A stretch of 64,000 nucleotides of DNA from Diplodia intermedia (taxonomy: Eukaryota > Ascomycota > Dothideomycetes > Botryosphaeriales > Botryosphaeriaceae), in the NCBI GenBank assembly GCA_021495925.1, contig JAKEKT010000053.1:62001-126000 (forward strand), given 5' to 3'. Shown one piece after another: positions 32,414-42,431 of the stretch. The position numbers and the translations under genes are program-made. Numbering within the stretch: the first letter of the stretch is position 1; every line of letters begins with the position of its first letter. Under the pieces are notes generated by a model. It was not told the origin of the DNA and ran no database searches. It saw only the letters and a program-made list of their open reading frames with translations.

Positions 32414-33092
32414 TACTGGTACAAATTCGAAGACGTGAACAACTTTGCCGCATCTACTATCTGGGACGCCGACACGGGCTTTGGCGATTACCGCGTCGGA
32501 GAAGACAGCTATGTCATCAACGGCCCCTTTGCGAACCACACCCTTAGCTTCTCGCCCGCAACAAACAACACGCTGTCCTGCCTCAGCCGGGACTTCGACG
32601 CCGGCCGCTTCGTGGGAGCCAACCAAACGTACCTAGATGAGAGCTTCGTCATGACCAACTGCTCCGTCGCCTGGGATTGCTGGGCTTCACAGCCGCCCCG
32701 TTCGGCATACGCTGGAGTTGGCGGAACGATTGAGGATGCCACTTTGAGCCCTGGGTGTAATGTTGCCCTTGGATATGGCAAAAAACTGACTACCATGCAG
32801 ATAAAATTTTTCTCTTCATCACGCGAGCCTTGATAGATTGTGGTGGGAGTGGCAGTCGGCGAACTTGTCTAGTCGGCTGTACAACATTGTGGGTCAGAAT
32901 ATCTCTACGGATGAGTTTCTTGTTGTCAACAACTTCACAGCTCCACCCGCGGCCATGACGGATTACTTTGGATTTGGTGGAAATGTCACGACGCTGAACC
33001 ATCATCTCAGAATGGCTGGTCTGCTTCCAAATGTTACATTTGCTGATGTCATGGACTTGGGTGGTGAGGTGATTTATGCAGAGTATAGTTGA
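32414..33092 (+). pseudogene. Tyrosinase-like copper oxidase pseudogene (lacks CuA, CuB His lost)
   Basis: Reading starts at YWYKFEDVNNFAASTIWDAD and goes through SYVINGPFANHTL, CLSRDFDAGRFVGANQTYL, AYAGVGGTIEDATLSPG. In tyrosinases the CuB site reads HAAGHAGVGG; here it is PRSAYAGVGG, so both His ligands are gone (the second as His to Tyr). After an intron-like GTGTAATG...TGCAG the HH of FWLHH is present but off frame with an in-frame TAA, then LDRLWWEWQSANLSSRL and TTLNHHLRMAGLLPNVTFAD read cleanly to TGA 33092. The N-terminal CuA half is absent; the remnant abuts the aldo-keto reductase remnant. The protein would have oxidised phenols. Confidence 0.8.
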
Positions 33093-33921
33093 ATGGAGTA
33101 GGGTGTAGTTTGTTCAAGTAGGTGAGGACTGGAAAAGGGAGAATCTGAACAACGATAGATAATTATTCTAAATGCGGGCTTTGAATAGGAACGCATACTA
33201 TTCGACCATATCTCGAACGCTTTTATGAAAAGAAAGGGCTGCTCTAGGATAGAAATGCTCACCATTACTAACAGATAATTGAGACATTACCAAAGAGTAT
33301 ATGCGGTTGTGCCATTACCCCGAGTCCCTTGTAAGTGCTTCAAAGCCATGATTTTTTCATGTTTGTGACAAGAGAGTATGCCACCGCATCCATTACGCGT
33401 GCAACCAACACAGCACACTACAACTCCAAGCTCTAAGCACATATCAAAGAGCTCTTCCATTAACTCTAAATAAGACCACTGGGCTTGTAGTACGTACACA
33501 AAGCCGACCATTATGCCTAATCAAGTGGAAGCCTCTGGCGTCACCCCCTCTTTCTTATACATTGAGGCTAAGATAGTGCGAATCTGAAAGATGCTTGAGA
33601 CTGTCCATATACAACGAACATCTCAATATTCATGTGCTCGCTTAAAATACACGCCGCAACCTGCAATTCGCCGGATCGGCCAGTCTGCATCATCTTTATT
33701 TCAATTTGAAAGAATGTCAAAGCCTTTGATGGTCCAAGATCATGTTTTAGCATCGACTGCTTGAGCTACAAGGCCCAAAAGTACTTAAACGCTCCTTCCC
33801 TTGCTCAACTTACCGGCATCAATCACATCCTCTAGTACATCCTCTACTCGACGGGCCATCTTCTCACTCAACTTCGGCACTTCAAATTTCTAATTGGAAC
33901 ACAACTTTCTGGTCCACCAAC
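33093..33921. other. Intergenic, promoter of FHA gene
   Basis: AT-richer than the coding parts; no supported gene. Confidence 0.45.
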
Positions 33922-34688
33922 ATGTCATCCGCAGCATCCCTTGACCAACAGACAGACTCTGTTACCAGTAAGCCGTTGCCCAGCACCATTGAAGCTCACA
34001 GCACTTGCTGATATTCGTCATGCAGAAATCAGACTTAATTGTTTGACCCCACACGATGGCATGGTGGTAGATGAGTTTGGCCAAGAGCTTCCGCACATCT
34101 CGCCACGGGAGATCACATTGTTTCCTGGAAGCTCGAAGCTATTCGCGTGGGTAGATTCTGAAGCTGAAGGCGGACCGCGGCCTTCCTCAGACAACCTCTT
34201 CACTCACAACATCATCGTCGCTGATAACTGCCACGCAAAAATCATGACTGGTAAATACAGCACCGTGAGTTTCCCTGCGTTGCTCTTTCTTACTCCCATA
34301 GAATTCATGCTTACCATTGGCCCTGCCTGCCCTGTAGAGCGCCTACCTCATTGACATGGGTTCCGACACCGGCACCTTTGTGAATCATGGAAAGCGCGGC
34401 AACGAGAAAGACAATTTTCAGAAACTGCCGCCTTTCGAGCCCGTTCAGGTGGAAAGTGGGGCGGAGATCAGGCTCGGGAAGGACCCCATGTTCTGGAATT
34501 ACAGGGATACACAGATCCTGTGTGTTCCGGCTATCTGGTCGCTCGTCATCGAGCCCGTCGATGCTGCTTACGACAAGAAGTGCGAAGAGGCTCTTAGAGG
34601 GGTTCCAGTTGTGCGCGATCCGGTGCCGCAGCATGCCACTCCGGGCCGTCCGGCAGCGGGCTCAGGGTGGACGGCGATAAACAGATAG
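33922..34688 (+). CDS. Small FHA-domain protein
   Basis: Three exons, 33922-33967, 34026-34264 and 34338-34688 (introns of 58 and 73 bases, GTAAGC and GTGAGT donors), giving 211 residues. After a 15-residue leader the chain reads IRLNCLTPHDGMVVD, then NIIVADNCHAKIMTG, YLIDMGSDTGTFVNHGKRG, VESGAEIRLGKD. This is the forkhead-associated order: the H of the HA motif, then S/D-x-x-GTFVN, then a late GxxIxLG strand. FHA domains bind phosphothreonine peptides. The Arg normally found in the first GR loop is not evident, so binding may be altered. The C-terminal 50 residues (VIEPVDAAYDKKC) are outside the domain. No other domain is present. All splices keep frame. Confidence 0.75.
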
Positions 34689-35853
34689 CCGTACTTTTCT
34701 CTAGAGAATACCCGGTTCTGATTTTGTAAAGGGTAACTGCGGTTAAATTGTTGGTTGTGATGGCAAGGACGGGAAGACTTGGGAGTATCATTAAATTGTT
34801 TGACAAGGACTGGGGTAGCCTGGCTTACGAGAATGACGAAATTGTTTGATGAGGGCTGGACAAATCAATGCTCCCGAAGGTGGGCTTTGCGATAGACAAA
34901 TTGATAGTCTGCACATACCTAAGCGTGCCCTGATTGCCTATCTACGATGGCTTCTTTGTTCGAAGCGTGCGTGTCCTGGTAAGGATAAGCGCGAGGAATA
35001 ATGCGAAAGCGCGGTGTGTGCCTGCAGGAGGGAAACGGCGACATGCTCCAAACTTGGAAGCGCATAGCCGCATGACGATGACGTGTTCAATGCTTGTACT
35101 CCCGCCGCTGCCTTTTTGTTCTCATGCCGAAGGCTTCTCAGTCCGACCAAGCGGCACCAAGCATTTGCACTGAAGCTGCAAACCTTCGGATGTTGGCGTT
35201 GCTTGAACTTGCACAGACTGGGGCTCCCCGCACCCATCGATCACGGAATCAATCAATCGACAATATGACTTACACTATGACGAGCCTCCCTGTCCTTCGA
35301 TCATCAAGTTCCAATAAGAGCCCCGGGAGGCAGGCAAGTGCGCCACAAGCTCCAACCGGAAGCTATCGGCCGCCTCCTGGGGCATGGTAGAGGCTATACC
35401 TCCGAGCAATGGACCACATAGGGGAGGATGGCCGGGAAAGGTCATCGTCGTGCCGGCGAGAGCGGCCTAGATTTACCTTCTCGGTCGAGTGAGGACAGGC
35501 CTTCCGGGAACCCTATCTGTAATGGTAGTCCGTCTGTGAAAGAACTATGACACAAGTTTTATGGTGATCACTAGGGTGTCCAACGGATTATTCGTTGCGT
35601 TATGGTTAGTGGCGAATGATAAACAAAAAACTTGTCGCACTCCGCTCAAATCAACATGACACTGCGTCATCCTTAGACAAGGATGCTAGCCTTCCAGTAC
35701 AAGGGTTGAGTCGGGAGGAGTGAGTGACTGGTTTCTGTGAAGATCTTTTGCATTATGAGTGAAATCTAGCTAGTTACCTGCCGAGAAAAGAAGTGAGGCC
35801 CGACAGCCTCAATGTAAGTGAGTGAGAGTCACTGTCGCTGTTTCCTTGTCCCA
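34689..35853. other. Intergenic between convergent genes
   Basis: Short frames only; no RNA gene or repeat recognised. Confidence 0.45.
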
Positions 35854-37089
35854 CTAATCATCGATCAATCCAGCGAGCTCAGAATCAGAGGATGCTGAGT
35901 GCTCCCATGGGTTGGGGCCGCTGATCTGGACGCAGGTGAAGTAGCCCACGTTCCTGTCGCCCACAAAGAGGGGCTTGAGTGCGGTCTTGATGTTCGCGAG
36001 CAAACGTTCCAGCTCCTCTAGGGCTTTTTTGCTGCTCACCCCCTGCTCCAATCCTTTGTTTACTCTCACAATGAGAGATTTGTAGTTGATCTCATCGATG
36101 ATGGAAGACCATTTGAGCCCTTTGAGTCTGTCAAGAGCGAGGCCTCCCGCAACGAGGCCATCGTCAAGGTGCTCTAACACAGTAAGCACGCCAGCATCCA
36201 ATAACTCTTTCGCGTCTTCCATGTCGTGTAGTGAGCGCAACTTGTCGTATATCTCTGGCTGCAGCGGGTCTGCCATATCACAAAAAATGTAGCTGCTGAT
36301 GTACAATTTCATCACCGCTGCTGCAATCGCACTCGCTACGTCGTCATATTTACAGCAGCGCATGGCCGCTGACGAGCAATGTCGGACCTTATCCCTCAGC
36401 TCACCGGTTTGGGTGATGATTTCCAGCCCCGACCAAGGATGTACGACTTTTTTGTCGTTTCTGTGGAGGCCGCCACGGCCAATGATGTGCACCATCGCCT
36501 CGTGGTAGATGGCCTCGTCTTGCAACTGGCCCGCAGCGTAGAGGATAGCCCAGGGGTTGTCGCGGAAAGGCATGGTCCCGAGATTTGCCTTGAAAAAGGC
36601 AATGATCAGAGCGTCCTTGATCCTCTGCACGCAACCATATTCGGAGGTCAAGATGGCAACATCACGGAATTCAGCCGGGGTGAGGGAGGAGAGCTGTCGG
36701 TTGTAAAGAAGACGGAAGAACGCTTCATTGGCGGCGCGTGAGCGTTTGACGTAGTCATCGACCTCAATCGTGCTTTTCGTTGTGGGACTGCCTTCGCTGG
36801 TAGACTTCTGTGGAGCCGTCTCATAAGGCGCAACCGTGAGCGGCGGGTGATCCATACCGTGTTGGAGCGGCTTTTTCGAGTCGACAACAAAGCGTTTGCA
36901 ACCCCCATCATGGGCAAAAAATCTGCACTTGGCGATCAAGAGTTTGCTGTGCAGCTTCAGCTCCAGGTCGCCGATGATGATGGTGACGTCGCCATCATGG
37001 AACTTCGGGAAGTTGTTTATCGGCTTGGATCTCTTCTTGGGAGCGGTACTGTCAGCGCTGGCGTCTGCGTTGCGTTTTTCTCTTGCCAT
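35854..37089 (-). CDS. BTB/POZ domain protein
   Basis: Single exon of 411 residues. After a basic N-terminus with PKKRSKP, a candidate nuclear signal, comes FHDGDVTIIIGDLELKLHSK, LLIAKCRFF, the fungal BTB start (F.DGDV.+.+G...LH+.+L...S.FF). An insertion of about 50 polar residues splits the BTB region before AANEAFFRLLYNRQL. The rest is helical (AILTSEYGCVQRIKDALI, ILYAAGQLQDEAIYHEAMVH). Members serve as interaction or ubiquitin-ligase adaptor proteins; none has a clear role here. No stop or frameshift, and composition is uniform, so it looks functional. Confidence 0.8.
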   Translation of the reverse strand: MAREKRNADASADSTAPKKRSKPINNFPKFHDGDVTIIIGDLELKLHSKLLIAKCRFFAHDGGCKRFVVDSKKPLQHGMDHPPLTVAPYETAPQKSTSEGSPTTKSTIEVDDYVKRSRAANEAFFRLLYNRQLSSLTPAEFRDVAILTSEYGCVQRIKDALIIAFFKANLGTMPFRDNPWAILYAAGQLQDEAIYHEAMVHIIGRGGLHRNDKKVVHPWSGLEIITQTGELRDKVRHCSSAAMRCCKYDDVASAIAAAVMKLYISSYIFCDMADPLQPEIYDKLRSLHDMEDAKELLDAGVLTVLEHLDDGLVAGGLALDRLKGLKWSSIIDEINYKSLIVRVNKGLEQGVSSKKALEELERLLANIKTALKPLFVGDRNVGYFTCVQISGPNPWEHSASSDSELAGLIDD

Positions 37090-37421
37090 GCTGCTGGTCT
37101 GTGGCGCGCGCGCAGCAGTGGAGCTAGGGTTGTTGGTGTCGCGCAGGAACGGGTCCTAGCTAAGGGCGGACAAGTGAATGTCGATTGTCCCTACCAGAGT
37201 CGGCGCTGAAGGCAGTTGTGGTTGATTGCAGGGCGATGAGCTGGAGGCGGCGTCGCCTGGGTTTGGAGAGGTGAAAAGGAAGCGTGTGAGGTGGCGGGGC
37301 GCTGGGGTAAACAGCGAAAGCGAGAGTGGTAGAAGAAGGAAATGGCGAGAGCGAGCGCCGGCGAAAAAAGGCAGCGGCGCGCCGGCATGAAAAAGGCAGT
37401 CGCGGCGAGGGACAGGCCCCG

Positions 37422-37913
37422 AGCGCAGGGTGGTCAACAAAGAAGCATGTTTGCAAAGCTTTGATTGTTTTAACCAATCAATCAAACAAAGATCGCGGTT
37501 CTAGCTAAACTAATCAACGAAAGATCGTAAGGCGTGGTTGTTTGCGAAATGCTTGTTTAATTGGGGGGGGAAGGGTTGGCCACGGCCATGGCCGGCTATG
37601 GCCATCGGTATATATGCTACCCAGGCCGTGTATCTGGTATTAATAAGCGTTTCGAGTGCCTATAGTGCTAGCGGCCTTTTGGGGAAGGGGGAGAGAGGGG
37701 AGAGGTGAAGCAGATGGGTATTATCTAATCGAGGCAAAACACCATAAGAATCTCACGATAGTGGCCCGTGACATATGCTAAGCAAATAGATAAAAATCTT
37801 TGCTTGTTTGCAAAGAATTCGCAATTAACCAAAGATTCAAACCCCCCGCCTACCAATCAACTAAAGATCGAACCCCATCTTTGTCTTTGTTTGTTTGTTG
37901 ACCACCCTGCGCT
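37422..37913. mobile_element. MITE-like element with 20-bp terminal inverted repeats
   Basis: AGCGCAGGGTGGTCAACAAA at 37422-37441 is matched perfectly, inverted, at 37894-37913. The 492-base interior is non-coding and AT-richer than its surroundings. Three related subterminal words (AATCAA, a few bases, then AAAGATCG) occur at about 37478, 37511 and 37855, and CTTTGATT/AATCTTTGG-type words appear at both ends, as in non-autonomous DNA transposons. I see no convincing target-site duplication, so the superfamily is undetermined. An alternative is a local inverted duplication. Confidence 0.65.
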
Positions 37914-38382
37914 TTGGAGCTGAAGAGGGATCATCCGAATCCATCGTCGAGGAAAGTATTTCGACGCAGAAGCGGGCCACAGGCTTGAGGACTCGTGATG
38001 GCCTTGTCCACAGAGCAGATGTGGTGGTTGTCGCCGGTCATTGTTTGCCAGCTCGTGTTGACACTCATCGCAGCTGGATCATTCTCGACACAGCTACTAC
38101 CCGAGCTGTCATACCACCTTGAGTCGTCCGGCGGCAGTATCGCAACGTTTAAGATAGACAGGACCGAGAAGTTCCTATGGGACAAATACTCACCCGAGCA
38201 CTTCCCCGTCCTCACATGGAAGACCGCTCCTCGCGACGGCCTTAGTCAGTGGTAGCGCTTGTTCTGCCTAGCCTAGCGGCCGTCTGCCTGGAATAGCGGT
38301 GTTCTGACTAGTTTAGCGACCCTCTACCTGCTGGATCCACACCCCCGACTCTACACGTCTCAGGATATAGCATCCCAACGTC
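37914..38382. other. Intergenic
   Basis: No supported gene. Near 38255-38325 an imperfect ~22-base motif ending TAGCG is repeated three times. Confidence 0.4.
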
Positions 38383-38661
38383 TTGAAATCTCCACCGGTT
38401 ATTGAGAATTTTGATCCAACTCCTCCGGGGCCCTTGTTACCCGGCCAAGGCGTCCTCCTGCCCGGCTTCGGTTTGCCACTCGACAGTCTACCGCCATGGA
38501 GCCGGGAAGACAACAAACAGCGCTTTCCTCATGCCATTGCCGGGCTCGGCATGAGCAATGCTATTACGCTCCGTGAGCGACGCATGCTCGACTTCATCAA
38601 CAAAATCTCCGACAAGCCCGAATGGGATCGCAAGGTCTTCGACGATGCCCAGGTGGGAGGC
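38383..38661 (+). pseudogene. DUF4246 protein fragment (N-terminal part)
   Basis: PGQGVLLPGFGLPLDSLPP, NAITLRERRMLDFINKIS, DKPEWDRKVFDD is the conserved opening of the fungal DUF4246 family, which in full length is 500-700 residues (function unknown to me, possibly oxygenase-like). After DD the family pattern (IVxKWxxEA) breaks; the frame ends at TGA 38662-38664 and a different protein begins in another frame. The remainder of the family domain is absent, so this is a 5' fragment fused to foreign coding DNA. Confidence 0.65.
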
Positions 38662-39399
38662 TGAAGCCACGCCCTACGATGCCAGCGACTGGGCCCTGGA
38701 CTACACCAAGCTCGAGATCGGCCAGCTCTGGGTCAAGGACCCCATGAAACACGTCAAGGCGTACCTCGAGACGAAGAAGGTAGTGAAGGGCGTCCACATC
38801 CTGGTCGGTGGCTTCATGGATCCTGTCTTCAGCCCCTTCTCCAGCATTCTCGACGCGCAGACTGCCACCTTCCAGTACTGGGGAGATTTGGGAGGGCACG
38901 TCGTACGACAACGCGGCCGTGTAAACCGCTGCTGTTGCGAGGGACGCAACTGCCGTCGGCATTCAGAAGTGTAAGCACGAGCTCATTTTCGCTTTTTCGT
39001 CTTGCTAATTTAGAGCAGTCATCGGAGGCTGGTCTTCTGTCCAAGGCATTGCCGAGTCATACAAAAAAGTCTACAAAGTGAAGCCTACGCTCAAGAGGCT
39101 CGGCTCCCTTTCAGATCTGTACACGCGCATGCACGCGCTTCGTGAAGAGGATCCGGCGAACGTATTCCAGTATATGCCGCTGTAAGCCTCTCCTCCCCCG
39201 CCACTCACATACCATGTAGGATGGATTTGCTTTTTTCCGACTTTCTCTGACACAAGTCAGGTTCTTCATGTACTACTGGATCAACGGCCAGACATACGTT
39301 GGCCCAGAGGTGGACAACGCCAAATACCCGGAGATCAAGTCCGTCACTTGGGAGGATTTTATGCGCAGCCATGCGCTGCAGCAGCTACCGGCTGCGTAA
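38650..39399 (+). pseudogene. NmrA-like (CipA/isoflavone-reductase-type) oxidoreductase fragment
   Basis: Reading EATPYDASDWALDYTKLE, VKDPMKHVKAYLETKKV, VHILVGGFMDPVF, then a frameshift near 38884 and WEGTSYDNAAV, a TAA at 38921-38923 where relatives have Tyr (AAVYTA), TAAVARDATAVGIQK. Two good introns remain (38971-39019 and 39183-39260 approximately) joining GGWSSVQGIAESYKKVYKV, LGSLSDLYTRMHALREEDPA, FFMYYWINGQTYVGPEVDNA, VTWEDFMRSHAL to TAA 39399. These are the C-terminal blocks of NmrA-like reductases. The N-terminal NADPH-binding half is missing and a DUF4246 piece sits in its place. Confidence 0.75.
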
Positions 39400-39795
39400 G
39401 GGAACCTTGCACAAGGCCTCTGAAGAAGGCATCGGTAACACACTTTGCGATGCAGTACAGGGTATATAGCCAGCCTTGCAAGCCTGCAGTTCGCCCCAAT
39501 CGAGTACGCTTAGAACCGATTTAGAATAAGCTTCTGCAATTGAGAGTACATGCGGCGGGCGTGAGATATACAATACCCTGAATGTAGTTGGGGTAAATCT
39601 CACGTCAACGTTGTCTCGGCAGCTCGGCCTTCAGGCTTGTCCGAAGGATTAGTCAACTCGCTAAGCCGCCATAAATATAAAAAGGACCAATGGTTCGGAG
39701 ACGCTGTACATCTCTCCGCACACATCATCGCCCCTGCGCCCAATCCTCCCCAGTCGCCCCAAGCACCACCATCGCCTACGACTCACTCGCACACA
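39400..39795. other. Intergenic, promoter
   Basis: AT-rich TATAAATATAAAAAGG-like TATA region at about 39670-39685, ~115 bases before the next start codon. No gene. Confidence 0.55.
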
Positions 39796-40459
39796 ATGTC
39801 CCGCCCCATCCCCATCATCGTCTGCGGCGCCACGCAGAAAGTAGCCGCCATGGTCAAATCCAACATGCTACCCGAATACGACGGTAAGTCCTCGGCCTGC
39901 GATCCCACCCACCACCCACCCACCGCGCCGCCACGCCACGGCGCCGCCACACGCCGCCACCAACCAACCCACCCACCCACACCCCACTAACCCCCCGCCC
40001 ACCAACCCAGTCGTCTACGCCGGCCACGACCTCCCCTCCACCCTCCACGAAGTGCCCCTCATCCTCGCCGGCACCCCGCCACCCGGCGCATCCCTGCACA
40101 CGCAGCTCGGCAGCAACGACTTCCTTACCTCTCCGCCGCGCGCCGTCGTCGCCGGCGGCGGCTACGGCGACGACGCGTTCCGCGCCCTCTTCGCCGCGTG
40201 CGTGGCCGCGTGCGGCGGCAACGAGAGCGATCTGCCCGTCCCGTTTTTCCGCGTCGATAACGATGTCACCGCGCGCTTGGCCGCTGAGGGCAGGGGCCCG
40301 CCGCTGCCGGAGTTTGGGAAGGGGCCTGCGGCGGCGGCCGTGCCGGGGAGGGAGGAGTATTCGAGGGCGATTGCGGGGAGGTTGAAGGGGAGGATTGGGG
40401 AGGTGGTGGGGGAGGGGGTGGGGGAGGGGGAGGGGAGGGGGAAGGTGTTTGGGTTTTAG
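39796..40459 (+). CDS. Conserved fungal protein of unknown function
   Basis: Two exons, 39796-39883 and 40011-40459, with a 127-base C-rich intron (GTAAGT, branch CTAAC, CCCAG), giving 178 residues. The start PIPIIVCGATQKVAAMVK has a beta-strand then glycine turn as in a nucleotide-binding fold; EYDVVYAGHDLPSTLHEVPL and SPPRAVVAGGGYGDDAFR follow. The C-terminus is a low-complexity GEVVGEGVGEGEGRGK tail encoded by a G-rich tract. I know similar short proteins in other filamentous ascomycetes but not a function. Codon use and a TATA box nearby support expression. Confidence 0.7.
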
Positions 40460-41060
40460 TTTGTGGGGGGCTGGGGTGGTGGTGGTTTGCCCCCGCTGGG
40501 TTGGCGGGTGGAGCTGGGTCAGGGGTGGGTGGATGTGCGGGTGCGGGAAGCTGGGGAGTTGACTACGTGGGCTTTGTGAAAGCGTGGTGGTTAGGCGGTG
40601 TAGCGTATGTATGTCACGGGAGACGTGCCAGGTGTCCCACAAATTTCAAACGGGAACAAATAGCTATCGAGAGTTTTGCACTTCCCGTGCTACGTACCGG
40701 ATTTTAGTGTTGATATTTTCCCCAGCCATTTGAAGAATCACTTTTCATGGTAGGTGTTAATTTGCTGTTGAGGGCTGTTTCATCTTTCTCTACCTTCTAG
40801 CGTACGGCTTACAGTCGATTGGTAAAGCGTCATGTCTATACTTGGCTACAAATAGATATTACACAAACAAACGAACAGCCCTTTAACGCAGTTGAACACT
40901 GCACGTGACCAATAAGCGCGCGCCAAGCGACAAATATATTAATAGCAAACAACCCCGCTCATTCTGCATGATTCCTACAACGTCCAGATTTAGCAACCCA
41001 TACCACCTTCCCTACGAGAACGTGCTGTCTCTGTCACTTTGCAACCCAGCAGCATAGTCA
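40460..41060. other. Intergenic
   Basis: G-rich run at 40398-40450 belongs to the preceding gene end. ATATATTAATA near 40935 may be the TATA region of the next gene. Confidence 0.45.
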
Positions 41061-42431
41061 ATGGCGCTAACAAATCGAAAGAAGGGTGCAAGTGGCAAAA
41101 GGGGACATACTGACAAGACCGCCTGGTTGAAACGCGGTCTGGGCAAGCAAATCGCGACTTTCGACGCCGGCACACTTACTCCAGGATCAGTCCAAGTCAG
41201 CAGCGACTCCGCCTACGAAGACATCTGTTCCTACAGCTGGGCGAAGCGCAAGAACCCAACCATCTACGTGCCCGGCGCACCTCCAAGATGGACATCTCCC
41301 GCGCTCCCAGCCACAGTCCCCCAAGACACGGGCGCCCACCCCATCGACCACAACGCGTGGAAGATGCCGACCTGCCCCTTCATCCCGCTCTTCTCATCCC
41401 TGCGCGCGACGAACCCTTCGTTCTCATTCCGCGCCGTCGACCTCCTCGCCACCCGCAACAGCCTGCGCAAGCTCCTCGACTTCGTCGACGCCCGCGTCGG
41501 CCAGACATTCCGCATCGACGCGACCCTCGCGCGCGACACGCTCGTGCTGCTCCGCCGCGAGCGCAGCGCCTGCGCCTTCCTGCCGCCGACAAACGGCGCC
41601 CCGCACGTGTCCTTCGGCCACGGCTTCGAGGCCGCCGTGACGACGCCCGCGCCCGGGCTGGAGGCGAGCACCAGCCACCACCGCGCCATCTCGTACGACT
41701 TGGGGGAGCTGAAGTGCGTCGTCCAGTTCGAAGTCGACGCGTGGTTTGAGGAGTCGCCCGACGACGGCGTCGCCGATCCGACGGCTGCGGAGCCTGCGGA
41801 AGGGTGCGGAGGGGGGGTTGAGGAGCTGCTCGGCGCTGGCATCGAGGATGCTGTTGCTGGGCTTTCGCTTCGGCCCGGTGCCGCTCGTGCGTCTGTGTCG
41901 ACGCCGAAGACGTCGGCGGCTGGGCGGCAGGGTCGTGGAAAGAAAGGGAATTGCCGTGGCTCCAGCGGTGCTCTCGAGATATTGAAACGCGATGCCGACT
42001 ACCGGCCGCCGGGGCGGCAGCTCGCCGAGATCAAGGTGCGCAGCAAAAAGCCGTATCTGGTTTCGAAAGCCATCCCGCAGATGTGGTTTGGCCGCACACC
42101 GTACCTCATCAGTGGCGTCCACGACGAGGGTGTCTTCAGTGACATCAAGGTGGAGCGCGTTGGAGATAAGTTTTCTGCGTGGGAGGATCGGAACCAGGAG
42201 GCGTTGAAGAGGCTTGTGGCCCTCATTGCGCAGATGAGAGAGTTGTTGATGGACCAGCGTCGGGAGGTGACTGGGCGCAGCGGTGGCGAGAGCGGTGCGA
42301 GACTGGCGTGGGCGTTCACGTATGACCACAAGGTGAAGCCTGCTAGACTTGTGGCTCACGAACTGGTTAAAAATGCGAAGGTTGCTGCAATACCTCAAGA
42401 GTATGTGCAGGCTTTCTGGGCGCAAAATTGA
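41061..42431 (+). CDS. Fungal protein family often labelled 'geranylgeranyl pyrophosphate synthetase' without support
   Basis: Single exon, 456 residues. ATNPSFSFRAVDLLATRNSL, RKLLDFVDA, FRIDATLARDTLVLLRRE, ISYDLGELKCVVQFEVDA and, late, RQLAEIKVRSKK, PQMWFGRTPYLISGVHDEGV mark a family common in Pezizomycotina. Databases often name it geranylgeranyl pyrophosphate synthetase, but no DDxxD motif is present. The EVDA and EIK motifs with surrounding strands look like a PD-(D/E)XK-type nuclease core, which is my inference. A central low-complexity insert (GCGGGVEELL to GRGKKGNCRG) separates the halves. No signal peptide. The frame is intact. Confidence 0.75.
   Translation: MALTNRKKGASGKRGHTDKTAWLKRGLGKQIATFDAGTLTPGSVQVSSDSAYEDICSYSWAKRKNPTIYVPGAPPRWTSPALPATVPQDTGAHPIDHNAWKMPTCPFIPLFSSLRATNPSFSFRAVDLLATRNSLRKLLDFVDARVGQTFRIDATLARDTLVLLRRERSACAFLPPTNGAPHVSFGHGFEAAVTTPAPGLEASTSHHRAISYDLGELKCVVQFEVDAWFEESPDDGVADPTAAEPAEGCGGGVEELLGAGIEDAVAGLSLRPGAARASVSTPKTSAAGRQGRGKKGNCRGSSGALEILKRDADYRPPGRQLAEIKVRSKKPYLVSKAIPQMWFGRTPYLISGVHDEGVFSDIKVERVGDKFSAWEDRNQEALKRLVALIAQMRELLMDQRREVTGRSGGESGARLAWAFTYDHKVKPARLVAHELVKNAKVAAIPQEYVQAFWAQN

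Noticed and set aside
37860..37880. GGGGTTCGAT on the minus strand resembles a tRNA B-box.
   Set aside because: No A-box or cloverleaf at the right distance; it lies inside the MITE-like element. No tRNA gene could be supported anywhere in the window.
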